From NCBI RefSeq assembly GCF_002072155.1, contig NZ_BDIY01000012.1, forward strand, positions 1-64,000: DNA of 64,000 nt, read 5' to 3'. The position numbers and the translations under genes were made by a program. Position 1 is the first letter of the stretch. Each line of letters starts with the position of its first letter. This document shows, piece after piece, positions 43,829 through 53,042 of this stretch. Below the pieces are notes generated by a model. The model did not search any database. It was not told the DNA's origin and was given only the letters and a program-made list of their open reading frames with translations. This DNA comes from Roseovarius sp. A-2 (GTDB lineage: Bacteria; Pseudomonadota; Alphaproteobacteria; Rhodobacterales; Rhodobacteraceae).

Positions 43829-44893
43829 ATGCTCGACTCCAGCCGCGATGCCGCACGCCCCGCCCATGCCCCTGGCGATCACCCCAAGGTGCCGAGGGCC
43901 AGGACCGGTGTGCTGCTGGCCAATCTCGGGACGCCGGATCATTACAGCTATTGGCCGATGCGCCGCTATCTCAACGAGTTCCTCTCGGACCGGCGGGTGA
44001 TCGACTATAGCCCTTGGAAATGGCAACCGCTATTGCAGTTGATCATCCTGACCAAGCGGCCCTTTACCAGCGGCGAGGCGTATAAATCCATCTGGAACGA
44101 GGACAAGGGCGAGAGCCCGCTGATGACCATCACCCGCGACCAGACCGAGAAGATGGCCAAGGCGATGGAAGAGCGTTATGGCGATCAGGTGATGGTCGAT
44201 TTCTGCATGCGCTATGGCAATCCGTCCACGAAATCCAAGGTCAGGGCGATGGTCGAGGCGGGATGCACGCGCATCCTGTTCTTTCCGCTCTATCCGCATT
44301 ACGCGGGGGCCACCTCGGCCACGGCCAACGACCAGTTCTTTCGCGCGCTAATGGACGAGACATGGCAGCCGATTGCCCGCGTGGTGGAGCCTTATTTTGA
44401 GAATCCGCTTTATATCGAGGCGCTCGCCGAATCGGTCGAGCGCGCCTATTCGCAGATCGAGACGCGGCCCGAGATCCTTGTCGTGTCGTATCATGGCATG
44501 CCTAAACGCTATCTGATGCAGGGTGACCCCTATCATTGCCACTGCCAGAAAACGACGCGGCTGCTCAAGGAACGGTTGGGCTGGGAGGATACCGAGATCA
44601 CCACCACGTTCCAGTCGGTGTTCGGCCCTGAGGAATGGCTCAAGCCCTACACCGTCGATGAAGTGGCACGGCTGGCAAGCGAAGAGGGCAAGAAACGCAT
44701 CGCGGTGATGGCCCCGGCGTTTTCCGCCGACTGCATCGAGACGCTGGAAGAGATCAACGAGGAAATCCGCGAGAGCTTTGAGGAGGCGGGAGGTGAGGAA
44801 TTCACCTATATTCCTTGTCTCAATGATGACGACGCGCATATCAGGGCGCTGTCATCCATCGTGGAGAGCAACCTCAAGGGCTGGCTCGACTGA
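43829..44893 (+). CDS. hemH: Ferrochelatase
   Basis: Ferrochelatase inserts Fe2+ into protoporphyrin IX, the last step of protoheme synthesis. The 354-residue protein has GVLLANLGTPD, RRYLNEFLSDRRVID, MRYGNPS, the catalytic His in VVSYHGMPKRY, the CHCQKTTRLL segment and Glu in CIETLEEI. The N-terminal about 25 residues are an extension before the conserved core. It ends with a clear hairpin terminator. Heme is needed by the oxidases and PuuD. Confidence 0.96.
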   Translation: MLDSSRDAARPAHAPGDHPKVPRARTGVLLANLGTPDHYSYWPMRRYLNEFLSDRRVIDYSPWKWQPLLQLIILTKRPFTSGEAYKSIWNEDKGESPLMTITRDQTEKMAKAMEERYGDQVMVDFCMRYGNPSTKSKVRAMVEAGCTRILFFPLYPHYAGATSATANDQFFRALMDETWQPIARVVEPYFENPLYIEALAESVERAYSQIETRPEILVVSYHGMPKRYLMQGDPYHCHCQKTTRLLKERLGWEDTEITTTFQSVFGPEEWLKPYTVDEVARLASEEGKKRIAVMAPAFSADCIETLEEINEEIRESFEEAGGEEFTYIPCLNDDDAHIRALSSIVESNLKGWLD

Positions 44894-44915
44894 CACCGGC
44901 AATCTATGGAAACGC

Positions 44916-44945
44916 AAAAAGGCAGCGGAGACCGCTGCCTTTCTA
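44916..44945. terminator. Bidirectional terminator after hemH
   Basis: GGCAGCGG and CCGCTGCC form a perfect eight-base stem with an AGA loop, flanked by AAAAA on the left and TTTCT on the right. It lies 22 bases past the hemH stop and 19 bases past the convergent small-protein stop at 44965, so it can serve both. Confidence 0.85.
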
Positions 44946-44964
44946 CATTTTGTCACTGATACGA

Positions 44965-45153
44965 TCAGTCGATCGCGATCACGGCTGCCACAATGGCGAG
45001 CAGGACCAGCGGAACCCAGACTGCGGCTGCGGACGAGCCGTTGTTGGTTTCCTCAACGATCACCGGCGCCTCGATGACAGGCTCTGCAAGCGTACCGGCA
45101 AAACCGGTCGAAGCGGCTGCGGAGAGGGCGGCGGCGAGAACGAGCTTTTTCAT
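44965..45153 (-). CDS. Small exported protein with C-terminal membrane helix
   Basis: The 62-residue product has a signal peptide (MKKLVLAAALSAAASTGFAG), an acidic-hydrophobic middle (EPVIEAPVIVEETNNGSSAA) and a final membrane segment (WVPLVLLAIVAAVIAID). It probably sits in the inner membrane after cleavage. A strong GGAGG and the terminator at 44916-44945 support a real gene. I recognise no domain; similar small proteins occur in roseobacters. Confidence 0.75.
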   Translation of the reverse strand: MKKLVLAAALSAAASTGFAGTLAEPVIEAPVIVEETNNGSSAAAVWVPLVLLAIVAAVIAID

Positions 45154-45269
45154 TATAATCCTCCAGAAATCGGCCTGACGCTGCAACAGCACAACGGCAG
45201 GCATCCAAGACTTACCTCGTGTTATTTTTCTAAACAGCAATTCGTGAAGATTGCAATTGCATCTTGACA

Positions 45270-45296
45270 GCCCGGGCTGCGGCCCGGGCACTTTTT
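45270..45296 (+). terminator. Orphan plus-strand terminator-like hairpin
   Basis: GCCCGGGC (45270-45277) pairs with GCCCGGGC (45282-45289) around a TGCG loop, followed by five T residues on the plus strand. The neighbouring genes on both sides are on the minus strand. It may stop antisense transcription into the L,D-transpeptidase gene or end a short plus-strand RNA. A TGCAATTGCA palindrome lies nine bases before it. Confidence 0.5.
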
Positions 45297-45298
45297 CG

Positions 45299-45901
45299 TC
45301 AAATAAGCAACACTTGTGTGCCCACTTTGGTCAAAGCGAAGAGTTCCTGGATATGTTCGTTGTAGAGCCCCACGCAACCGTTCGACGAGCGCCGACCGAT
45401 CTTGCGCGTGTCATGCGTGCCGTGGATCCGGTAATACGTCCAGCTGAGATAGAGAGCGTGCGTTCCGAGCGGGTTGTCCGGGCCCGGCCCCACATAGGCG
45501 GGCCATTCCGGATTTCGTTCGAGCATTGAAGGCGTCGGACGCCAGCTTGGCCCCTCGACCTTGCGCACCACCGAGGTGCGGCCCCGGCGGGTGAGATCCT
45601 CGGTCAGCGGCACGGAGGAGGGGTAGAGTTTGTAGACGCTTTCATCCTCGCTCCAGAAATGCACAGCGCGCGAATCGATATCCACGAGGATCGCACCGTT
45701 GCGCAGGTTGGAGAAATAAGGCTTCCAGTCCAGCTTGCGAAACGCCGAGATGTTGCGGCGCACGGTCGTGGTGACGTCGCGCTCTGTCTCGACGGTCTCG
45801 GGGCCATCGACATCTTGGGCGAAGGCCGGCGCGCCCATCATCGCGGCGCTGCCAGCCAGAAAGGCACGTCGATTCCATGCCGTCCGGATATCAGAAGTCA
45901 T
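45299..45901 (-). CDS. L,D-transpeptidase (YkuD family), copy 1
   Basis: This 200-residue periplasmic enzyme makes 3-3 crosslinks or attaches proteins to peptidoglycan. The catalytic motif is complete: HGTHDTRKIGRRSSNGCVGL with the Cys nucleophile. It has an N-terminal signal (NRRAFLAGSAAMMGAPAFA) with a twin-Arg, so export may be by Tat. No other domain is seen. Confidence 0.93.
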   Translation of the reverse strand: MTSDIRTAWNRRAFLAGSAAMMGAPAFAQDVDGPETVETERDVTTTVRRNISAFRKLDWKPYFSNLRNGAILVDIDSRAVHFWSEDESVYKLYPSSVPLTEDLTRRGRTSVVRKVEGPSWRPTPSMLERNPEWPAYVGPGPDNPLGTHALYLSWTYYRIHGTHDTRKIGRRSSNGCVGLYNEHIQELFALTKVGTQVLLI

Positions 45902-46069
45902 TTTCGGGTCTCCCGTCGAACCTGATCAATATCCGCCTAATATATGGCGCAAAGGCCGCAGTCGCAATTCAAACCGCCGTCAAGGGGCACGCTTTCGCGG
46001 ATGTGGGTTTGAAGTGCAACGCGAGCCGGGCTAAAGCAAAAGATGCAACAACCAGGGTGGTGTGGGATT

Positions 46070-46588
46070 ATGGCGCGTCTGTTTATCATTTTTCTGTCGG
46101 CTATGTTGGCCCTGTCGGCCTGCGCGGCACCGCCGCCGCCGCCGCCACAGATCGGTGCCGATGGCAAGCCGCTGCCGCGCGTCTACCATATTCGCGATGG
46201 GCAAGAGCGTGAAATTCGCTTTCGGATGCTCGATTCGGTCAATGCGCTGCGCGAGGCCAACGGGGCCGGAACGGTCATTCTCGACGAACGTCTGACCGCC
46301 GCCGCCGCTACCCATTCGCGCGACATGTCGGTGCAGAACCGGCCCTGGCATTTCGGCTCTGACGGGTCGTCGCCGGTGGATCGCATCCGCCGCGTCGGTT
46401 ACGAGGGCGACCTGGTGGGCGAGACTATTTCGGAGACCTACGAGACCGAACTCGAGACCCTCGCCGCATGGATGGAGGAAGAGGTCACGCGCCGCGTGAT
46501 CCTGAACCCCGAGGCCACGCGCATGGGCTTTGATTGGCTCCAGGAGCCGGGCGGCAAGATCTGGTGGACGATGGTGCTGGGCAAGTGA
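46070..46588 (+). CDS. CAP-domain (SCP/PR1-like) lipoprotein
   Basis: This 172-residue protein has a lipobox LSAC at the signal end, a Pro-rich spacer (APPPPPP) and a CAP/SCP fold with ALREANGAGTVILDERLTAA, THSRDMSVQNRPWHFGSDG and EATRMGFDW. Lipidation would anchor it in the periplasmic face of a membrane. The function of bacterial CAP proteins is poorly known. It lies between two L,D-transpeptidase genes. Confidence 0.85.
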   Translation: MARLFIIFLSAMLALSACAAPPPPPPQIGADGKPLPRVYHIRDGQEREIRFRMLDSVNALREANGAGTVILDERLTAAAATHSRDMSVQNRPWHFGSDGSSPVDRIRRVGYEGDLVGETISETYETELETLAAWMEEEVTRRVILNPEATRMGFDWLQEPGGKIWWTMVLGK

Positions 46589-47089
46589 TCAGGCGTGGAG
46601 CAGGATCGGCGTGCCGTTGCGGATCATCGCATAGACATCCTCCATCTCGCGATTCTTGACCGAAATGCAGCCCGCCGTCCAATCCGGGCTGAAAACCGCG
46701 AGCGCGTTCGGCTCGCCGTGGATGAAGATGTCGCCCCCCGGCGATTGCCCCATTGCCCTGGCATGGGCGATGTCGGCCTCGTTCGGATAAGAAATTCCGA
46801 GCGAGAGGTGAAACGCACTGTTGGGGTTGCGCCGGTCGATAAGGTATTCGCCCTCGGGCGTGCGCCCGTCGCCTTCAAACTGCTTGTGTCCGTCGGGAGC
46901 AAAACCAAGATCGACCTGATAGCGTTTCAGCACCTTGCGGTGATGCAACAGGAACATCTCGCGTTCGCCCTTGTTAACGACGACGCGGGTCACCTCCGGG
47001 CCGTGATAGCTCCGGAACTTGGATTTCTGTGCGCAGCCCGCGAGTGTTGCCGCCCCGGCGAGTAGTGCGAAACGTCGTGTGAGTGTCAT
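46589..47089 (-). CDS. L,D-transpeptidase (YkuD family) lipoprotein, copy 2
   Basis: The 166-residue protein has a lipobox (LAGC) after MTLTRRFALLAGAAT and the YkuD motif split into IFIHGEPN and DWTAGCISV. It is shorter than copy 1 and unlike it outside the motif. The ATG at 47089 is preferred to the GTG nine bases upstream. It converges with the CAP lipoprotein gene and abuts its stop codon. Confidence 0.9.
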   Translation of the reverse strand: MTLTRRFALLAGAATLAGCAQKSKFRSYHGPEVTRVVVNKGEREMFLLHHRKVLKRYQVDLGFAPDGHKQFEGDGRTPEGEYLIDRRNPNSAFHLSLGISYPNEADIAHARAMGQSPGGDIFIHGEPNALAVFSPDWTAGCISVKNREMEDVYAMIRNGTPILLHA

Positions 47090-47171
47090 GCCTGTCACCG
47101 TGTTGCTGCCCGGTTGTTTTGCGGCATTTTACACTGTTTCCACGGTTTTGTGGTAGCGATTTCTTTGCTGA

Positions 47172-48395
47172 TTATTCCGTGTTAAGCGTAAAACCTGCAA
47201 CAAGTTCGACATGCGCCGACCAGCGAAATTGATCAATCACGCGCACCGGTCCGATCAGGTAGCCCTGTGACATCAGATGACGCGCGTCGCGGGCAAAGCT
47301 GAGCGGGTTGCAGGACACATAGGCCAGGCGCGGCAGGCGGGCGCGGGCAATTTCGGCGATCTGCGCCTCGGCCCCGGCGCGGGGCGGGTCGATCACCGCG
47401 CCGTCAAAGCGCGCCAGCTCATCCGGCAGGAGCGGGCGGCGGAAGAGATCGCGCGCCTCGGTGGTGACGGGCTTGAGGCCCTGCGCGTGTCGCCAGCCCG
47501 CGTCGAGTGCCTCGATCATGGCGCGATCGCCCTCGACCGCATGAACGGGTGCGCGACGCGCCAGCGGCAGCGCAAAGGTGCCGCAGCCCGCGAACAGGTC
47601 GACGATGCGGGTGGCATCATTCAGAATCATCTCTGTTTCTGCCAAAAGGGCGGCTTCACCCTCTGCCGTGGCCTGAAGGAAGGCCCCCGGCGGAGGTGTC
47701 ACGAGGGCAGAGCCAAAGCCTTGTTGCGGCGGGCGGCGGGTGACCACCACCTCGCCGTCCCAGGCCAGCCGCGCCACATCATGTTTCTGCGCCAGCCCCG
47801 CCAGAGTGATACGCAACGGACCATCCAGCGGCTTGCCCCCGTGCACCGCCACGTCGAGACCACCGAGAGAGAGCGTGACACTCACGGCAAGCGGGGCCTT
47901 GCGGCTTGTCCCGTCCAGCGCCAGATCCTCAGCCAGCGGCAGAATCGGCATCAACTCGGGGTGCAGCAGGCGGCAATCGGGGATCTCGATGATCGTGTCG
48001 CTGCCGCGCGCGTGAAAGCCCGCCATCGCGCCCTTTTTCGTGCGCCGGGCGGCCAGTGTCGCCCGGCGGCGGGAATTCGGGAGGGAGGTGTAAACAGGCC
48101 CTATCTCGGCGGAAATATCATGCGCGGCGAGCGCGGTTTCGATGACCTGGCGTTTCCACCGCGCGGTGAAATCATCTGATGCGTGCTGCAACTGACAGCC
48201 TCCGCAGGATTTGAAATGCCGACATGGTGGCGCCACGCGATCCGGCGAGGGGGTGACAATGCGAATATCGCGCAGGGTCTGACCGTCGGGCGTGCCGGTT
48301 ATCTCCTCACCCGGCAGGGTGAGCGGTGCGAAAAGCGGGCCCTCGGCGATTCCGTCGCCCTGATGGCCGAGGCGGTTGATCTGATGGGTCGTCAT
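47172..48395 (-). CDS. TrmA/RlmD-family RNA (uracil-5-)-methyltransferase
   Basis: The 407-residue enzyme makes 5-methyluridine in tRNA or rRNA. It has an N-terminal TRAM-like start, a [4Fe-4S] cluster site (Cys58, Cys64, Cys67, Cys141), the SAM motif VDLFAGCGTFALPL and the catalytic Cys in YVSCNPLSFARD. The family member (TrmA, RlmC or RlmD) cannot be set by eye. The start overlaps the CCA transferase stop (ATGA). Confidence 0.88.
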   Translation of the reverse strand: MTTHQINRLGHQGDGIAEGPLFAPLTLPGEEITGTPDGQTLRDIRIVTPSPDRVAPPCRHFKSCGGCQLQHASDDFTARWKRQVIETALAAHDISAEIGPVYTSLPNSRRRATLAARRTKKGAMAGFHARGSDTIIEIPDCRLLHPELMPILPLAEDLALDGTSRKAPLAVSVTLSLGGLDVAVHGGKPLDGPLRITLAGLAQKHDVARLAWDGEVVVTRRPPQQGFGSALVTPPPGAFLQATAEGEAALLAETEMILNDATRIVDLFAGCGTFALPLARRAPVHAVEGDRAMIEALDAGWRHAQGLKPVTTEARDLFRRPLLPDELARFDGAVIDPPRAGAEAQIAEIARARLPRLAYVSCNPLSFARDARHLMSQGYLIGPVRVIDQFRWSAHVELVAGFTLNTE

Positions 48396-49537
48396 AGCAG
48401 GTCCTCACGGCTTAGTGTGAAACACGACGCGATCCAGCGATCCTCCAGTTCTTGCAGCTTTTGGCCAAGGGCGGGACCGGTGTAACCCGGCATGAGATCG
48501 GCAGGCTTGACCGGAAACGTGGCCGTCGCACCGCGTTCGAGTGTCTCCGAGGCCTTCGGTCCAAGCGGAGTATCGAGAAGAGCGGCCCGCAGGAGCAGCA
48601 TATCCATGCCATCCGTCACGCCGTACCGATATCCAAGCTCGGCGGGCGGCATGGTGGAGGACGCACCGTTGCGCAAGAGCGCGAGCCGCCTGGCCTCGGC
48701 CCGTGACAGGCGCAGACGGTCGGAAATACCCTCACCGCCCAGTGCAGCAAGACGGCGCAGGGCATTTGGGGCCGTATTTGTCTCTGATTCAAGATGCACG
48801 AGCGGCGCGAGGGGCCGTGCATCCGCCCCCGGCAGGATCGTCGAAAGCACGCCGGTCATCTGCATCGCGGCCACCGAGGGAGCAGGATCGGGCGCGGCAA
48901 GCAGTTTGCGCATTTCGGCCCCGACACGCTCGCGCGAGAGCCCGGCCAGACCGCCGAGATGGGTGGCGCAGGCGGCGAGCGCGTCGGGGTCGAGACCGGC
49001 CTCTGCATCACCATAGCAGGCATGAAAGCGAAAAAAGCGGAGGATGCGCAGGTAATCTTCCTTGATCCGTGTCGCGCCATCGCCGATGAACCGCACGCGG
49101 CGGGCGATCAGATCGTCGATGCCGCCCAAAGGATCGATCACGGTGCCGTCGGGGCGGGCATAAAGCGCATTCATCGTGAAATCACGGCGGCGGGCATCGG
49201 CGTGCAGGTCCGTGCCAAAGGCCACCCGCGCGTGCCGCCCGAACGTATCCACATCCTCGCGAAAGGTGGTGACCTCATGCGGCGTGCCATCTGAAACCAC
49301 GGTGACGGTGCCGTGGTCGATGCCGGTGGGCACGGGTTTCAGCCCGGCATCGGCGGCAAGCTGCATTACAGCTTGCGGCAGCGCATCCGTGGCGATGTCG
49401 ATATCGCCGACTGGTATCCCCAAGAGCGCGTTGCGCACGCAGCCGCCGACGAAAAGCGCCTGGTGCCCGGCCTCGGTCAGCGCAGCGCAGACCGCCTGCG
49501 TGGCGGGCGCGGTGATCCAGCTGCCCGAGAGCTTCAT
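48392..49537 (-). CDS. cca: CCA tRNA nucleotidyltransferase
   Basis: This 381-residue class II nucleotidyltransferase has LFVGGCVRNALLGIPVGDID with the metal-binding DxD, the RRDFTMNAL motif and EDYLRILRFFRFHACYG. It completes or repairs the 3' CCA of tRNAs. It may instead be a poly(A) polymerase relative, but the motif set fits CCA enzymes. The ATG overlaps the Nudix gene stop (ATGA). The adjacent tRNA-Thr in this window already encodes CCA. Confidence 0.88.
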   Translation of the reverse strand: MKLSGSWITAPATQAVCAALTEAGHQALFVGGCVRNALLGIPVGDIDIATDALPQAVMQLAADAGLKPVPTGIDHGTVTVVSDGTPHEVTTFREDVDTFGRHARVAFGTDLHADARRRDFTMNALYARPDGTVIDPLGGIDDLIARRVRFIGDGATRIKEDYLRILRFFRFHACYGDAEAGLDPDALAACATHLGGLAGLSRERVGAEMRKLLAAPDPAPSVAAMQMTGVLSTILPGADARPLAPLVHLESETNTAPNALRRLAALGGEGISDRLRLSRAEARRLALLRNGASSTMPPAELGYRYGVTDGMDMLLLRAALLDTPLGPKASETLERGATATFPVKPADLMPGYTGPALGQKLQELEDRWIASCFTLSREDLL

Positions 49538-50157
49538 CGCGGACCTGCCATTTCGGCCATGTTGCGCAGGATGCGCGCGGTTGCCCCCCAGATGTAATAG
49601 GGACCGAACGGCACCGAGTAATAGCGCCGCCAATCCCCGCGCCAGCGGCGCTTTTCGACCCTGAACCGGCCTAAATCCAACAAATGCGCCAACGGCACCT
49701 CGAACACTTCTGCAACCTCGCCGACCTCTGGCACCGGGGTAAAGGGCGCGGAAATACGGGCCAGAACCGGCGTCACGTCAAAGCCGGTTACCGTCTCGTG
49801 CCGGGGCAGAAAACCGAGCGTTTCGACTTGGGCCGGATCGAGGCCGATTTCCTCCTGCGCCTCGCGCAGGGCGGTGGCGGTGATATCGGGGTCGGCCGCA
49901 TCCTGTTTGCCACCCGGAAAGGCGATCTGGCCGGGGTGATGCTTGAGCGCGGAGGACCGCTTGGTGAGGATCACGCGCGGCATGCCCCCGCTGCAAAGCA
50001 CCGGTACCAGCACCCCTGCGGCGCGGAGTTTGCGCCCGGGCGGCAGGCGCACCTCGGGGTTCAGGTCATAATCGGACGACCCCGCGCGCCCAGACCCGAG
50101 CGCCGCGAGGATTGGGGCAAGCGGGTCACGCACCGTCACCGGGCCCCTTTGGCGCAT
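49534..50157 (-). CDS. CoA-type Nudix pyrophosphatase
   Basis: The 207-residue protein has PRVILTKRSSALKHHPGQIA, FPGGKQ and the Nudix box REAQEEIGL, as in NUDT7/YeaB-type CoA pyrophosphatases. It would cleave CoA or its oxidised forms. Its start lies 32 bases inside hslO; a GTG at 50139 is an alternative. It is the second gene of the hslO-Nudix-cca-methyltransferase chain. Confidence 0.85.
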   Translation of the reverse strand: MRQRGPVTVRDPLAPILAALGSGRAGSSDYDLNPEVRLPPGRKLRAAGVLVPVLCSGGMPRVILTKRSSALKHHPGQIAFPGGKQDAADPDITATALREAQEEIGLDPAQVETLGFLPRHETVTGFDVTPVLARISAPFTPVPEVGEVAEVFEVPLAHLLDLGRFRVEKRRWRGDWRRYYSVPFGPYYIWGATARILRNMAEMAGPR

Positions 50158-51121
50158 CGAACCCCAGCGTTGCGGGATCGAGCCGGTAATGCGCGCCGCA
50201 GAACTGGCAATCAGCAGTCACGATCCCGTCATCGGTGGTCATCTTTTCAATGTCCTTGGCCGAATAGATCGACAGGCTGTTGCGCACGCGCTCTTCTGAA
50301 CAGGTGCAGCCAAAGCGCACCGGTTGCAGGTCGAAAACGCGCGGAGCCTCTTCGTGAAACAGCCGCACGAGCAGGTCCGTGGGTGCCACGGACGGCCCGA
50401 TCAGTTCGAGATCCTCGACCGTATCGAGCAGCATGTTCGCGCGATTCCAGTTCTCGGCATCGTCACCATCGACGATATCGCGCGCCTGCAATAGCCCTTC
50501 CTCGCCCGACCCGCCGCCGCTGGCAAAGGGCGAGGCCTTGGGCATGTGTTGCAGCATCACGCCCCCGGCGCGCCAATGCTCCACCCCGCCCGCCTCGTGC
50601 GATTTGCCAAAGCTGAGGGCAAAGCGCGTGGGCAATTGTTCGGACTGGGCGAAATAGGCCTCGGCGCAATTGCGCAACGCCTTGCCCGCGATCGGGGTAA
50701 TGCCCTGATAAGGCGTCATTCCCTGCCCCTGATCGAGCAGAACGGCGAAATATCCCTCGCCCAACTGCCCGAACGGTGCGCCATCGTTGAGCCGGTCAGG
50801 ATCAAAGCTGGCGTAGGCGCGCATACGCGCTGGCTCGCCCTCTTCTGATGGCCCGAAATAATCGGTGGCGATCATCTTTACCGCGCCCTTGGTCTGGACC
50901 TGAAGCGACAGCTTCCACCGCAGCTTGATCGTCTGGCCGATGAGCGCGGTCAAAAGCGCCATTTCGGCGATCAGCGCCTCGACCTGCGGTGGGTAATCAT
51001 GCTGTTTCAGGATACCGTCCAGCACCCCGTCGAGCCGCGCCACGCGGCCCCGGATATCGGCATGATCGAGCTGGAACGGCAGGATCGTATCGTCCCAGGC
51101 GATTTTCTGTCCAAGAGTCAT
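50126..51121 (-). CDS. hslO: Redox-regulated chaperone Hsp33
   Basis: Hsp33 is a cytoplasmic holdase activated by oxidative stress through loss of zinc. The 331-residue protein has the C-terminal redox switch in two pairs, CTCS and CQFC. The segment MLQHMPKASPF and the preceding GGVEHWRAGGV are typical. AAGGAAA precedes the ATG. It leads the minus-strand chain and is divergent from the next Nudix gene. Confidence 0.95.
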   Translation of the reverse strand: MTLGQKIAWDDTILPFQLDHADIRGRVARLDGVLDGILKQHDYPPQVEALIAEMALLTALIGQTIKLRWKLSLQVQTKGAVKMIATDYFGPSEEGEPARMRAYASFDPDRLNDGAPFGQLGEGYFAVLLDQGQGMTPYQGITPIAGKALRNCAEAYFAQSEQLPTRFALSFGKSHEAGGVEHWRAGGVMLQHMPKASPFASGGGSGEEGLLQARDIVDGDDAENWNRANMLLDTVEDLELIGPSVAPTDLLVRLFHEEAPRVFDLQPVRFGCTCSEERVRNSLSIYSAKDIEKMTTDDGIVTADCQFCGAHYRLDPATLGFDAPKGPGDGA

Positions 51122-51199
51122 GGGGTTTCCTTATGCGCCTTGGTTCGGCATATCGCGTGTATGTAGGCAGGACAAGACGGGGCACCAAGGGGGCAAGCC

Positions 51200-51643
51200 A
51201 TGATCCGGAGATTCGGCGAGGCACCGCGTCACGATGTGCGCTACCGGTTGCGGCCCGGGGTCTATGCGATTCTGCCGCGGGGTCGGCATCTGCTTGTGAC
51301 GCATCAGGCCGAGCCGGTGCCGGAACTGCAATTGCCGGGCGGCGGGATCGACCCGGGCGAACATCCGCTGCGCGCGCTGCATCGCGAGGTTTACGAGGAA
51401 ACCGGCTGGACCATCGCGCGGCCCCGTCGGATCGGGGCATTCCGGCGGTTCACCTATATGCCGGACTACGGGTTCTGGGCGGAAAAGCTCTGCGTGGTCT
51501 ACCGCGCCGATCCGGTGCGTGCCCTCGGCGCACCGACAGAGCCGGGACATCGCGCGGTCTTGATCACTCCAGAGAATGCGGCAGAGCAGCTTGGCAATTC
51601 AGGGGACCGGCATTTCGTCAGCCGGGCATTGGATCTGGCCTGA
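51200..51643 (+). CDS. Nudix hydrolase
   Basis: The 147-residue protein has a full Nudix box (GGGIDPGEHPLRALHREVYE followed by ETGW). It has the RYRLRPGVYAILP start of a small Nudix subfamily common in Rhodobacteraceae. The substrate is unknown. Its last 26 bases overlap the convergent receiver-PP2C gene. Confidence 0.88.
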   Translation: MIRRFGEAPRHDVRYRLRPGVYAILPRGRHLLVTHQAEPVPELQLPGGGIDPGEHPLRALHREVYEETGWTIARPRRIGAFRRFTYMPDYGFWAEKLCVVYRADPVRALGAPTEPGHRAVLITPENAAEQLGNSGDRHFVSRALDLA

Positions 51644-52901
51644 ATTCCAGCAGAACTGCGGAGATATCGTCCTGAAAATCCGCGTCCCCGGCGAAATCCG
51701 ACAGTTTCCAGATCAGAGATTCGAGAAAGGCGGGGCCGCGTGTCTGGCGCAGATCGCGTAGGATGCGGGCAAGCCCTGTCTCGTCGAGCAGCGCACCATC
51801 GCGCGCGGCACATTCGGTGATGCCGTCAGAATGGATCATGAGCCTGTCACCGGGGGCCATCGTGACCTCGAACTGCTGGAACTCGGCGGCGTCGATCAGT
51901 CCCACGGGGAGGCCGCCCTGACCGATGAACTCCACCGCACCGCCCGCGCGTTGCAGCGCCGGGTAGGGATGCCCCGCCTGCGCGATGACGACATGGCCAC
52001 TCTGAAGGTCGACATCGGCGAGCGCGATGGTGAAATAATGCTCGGTCTCCATCTCGGACATGATCACACGGTTGAGCATGGCGATCGCCTCGGCGGGGGG
52101 GCGTGGGGCAAAGCCGCCACAGTGCGTTTTCTGCAAGGCGAGGTTCTGTTCGGGTACCGAGGATGACAGATATCCCGCCAGCCGCGCTGTCATCAGCGCC
52201 GAACTGATACCATGTCCGGACACGTCGATCCCATAGAGACCGATGCGGCCCTCGCTAATCGGGAACATGCCAACCAGATCACCACCCACATGCCCCGCCG
52301 ATTGCAAAAGCAATGACACCTCGGCTGTGCCGAAATCGCGATACCGTTCGCTGACCAGTGATTGTTGCAGCTTCTTGGCCTCGATCAGGTCGCTGTCGAG
52401 TGAATCATAGAGCGATTGCAGTTCATCGAGGGTAGAGGTGATCAGCCGGTTCTTGTCGGTCAGCTCCCGCTCCATCTTAAGGATGCGCGCCCCGGCGGCG
52501 ATGCGGGCGCGCAATTCGGCGGCATTGATCGGTTTGGTCAGAAAGTCATCCGCCCCGGCATCGAGGCCGAGCGCCACCTCGTCCTTGTCGCTCTTGGATG
52601 TCAGCAGGATGAAATAGCCATAGCTGTCGCGGGCCATGTCGCGGAACGCCCGGCAGAATTCCAACCCGGTCATGCCCGGCATCATCCAGTCGCTGAGCAC
52701 CAGATCAGGCGCGTAATCGGCGCAGATCCGGAGCGCGGAGCCGCCCGAGTCCGCCTCGCGCACGTCGAAGCCCCAGCGCTGCAGCGAGGCAGTCAGGATG
52801 CGGCGCTGCGCGCGGCTGTCATCGACGACAAGCACGCGGCGGATGACATTGCCGCCTGTCTCCACCCGTCCGCTTTCTGGTCTGAGCACCCGCACGATCA
52901 T
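51618..52901 (-). CDS. Response regulator with PP2C/SpoIIE serine phosphatase output
   Basis: This 427-residue protein has a receiver (VLVVDDSRAQRR, phospho-acceptor Asp71 in VLSDWMMPG, Lys in FLTKPINA) followed by a coiled linker (about 140-175) and a SpoIIE-type PP2C phosphatase (GIDVSGHGISSALM, MIHSDGITEC, DDISAVLLE). Such RsbU/RbaY-like proteins dephosphorylate an anti-sigma antagonist. No antagonist or anti-sigma gene lies in the window. The Hpt gene is divergent, 141 bases away. Confidence 0.9.
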   Translation of the reverse strand: MIVRVLRPESGRVETGGNVIRRVLVVDDSRAQRRILTASLQRWGFDVREADSGGSALRICADYAPDLVLSDWMMPGMTGLEFCRAFRDMARDSYGYFILLTSKSDKDEVALGLDAGADDFLTKPINAAELRARIAAGARILKMERELTDKNRLITSTLDELQSLYDSLDSDLIEAKKLQQSLVSERYRDFGTAEVSLLLQSAGHVGGDLVGMFPISEGRIGLYGIDVSGHGISSALMTARLAGYLSSSVPEQNLALQKTHCGGFAPRPPAEAIAMLNRVIMSEMETEHYFTIALADVDLQSGHVVIAQAGHPYPALQRAGGAVEFIGQGGLPVGLIDAAEFQQFEVTMAPGDRLMIHSDGITECAARDGALLDETGLARILRDLRQTRGPAFLESLIWKLSDFAGDADFQDDISAVLLEFRPDPMPG

Positions 52902-53042
52902 CCCTTTGTCCTGTTCCTCCCTGCGATAGCGCGGACGGGCTTAACGATGGGTAAAAGCTAAAACTGTGCAGGTTTCGATGTGCAGATTAACATTATCGAA
53001 GGGTTTGACGGGCACTGTTACAGGATTGAAGGAGGGCGGAGC

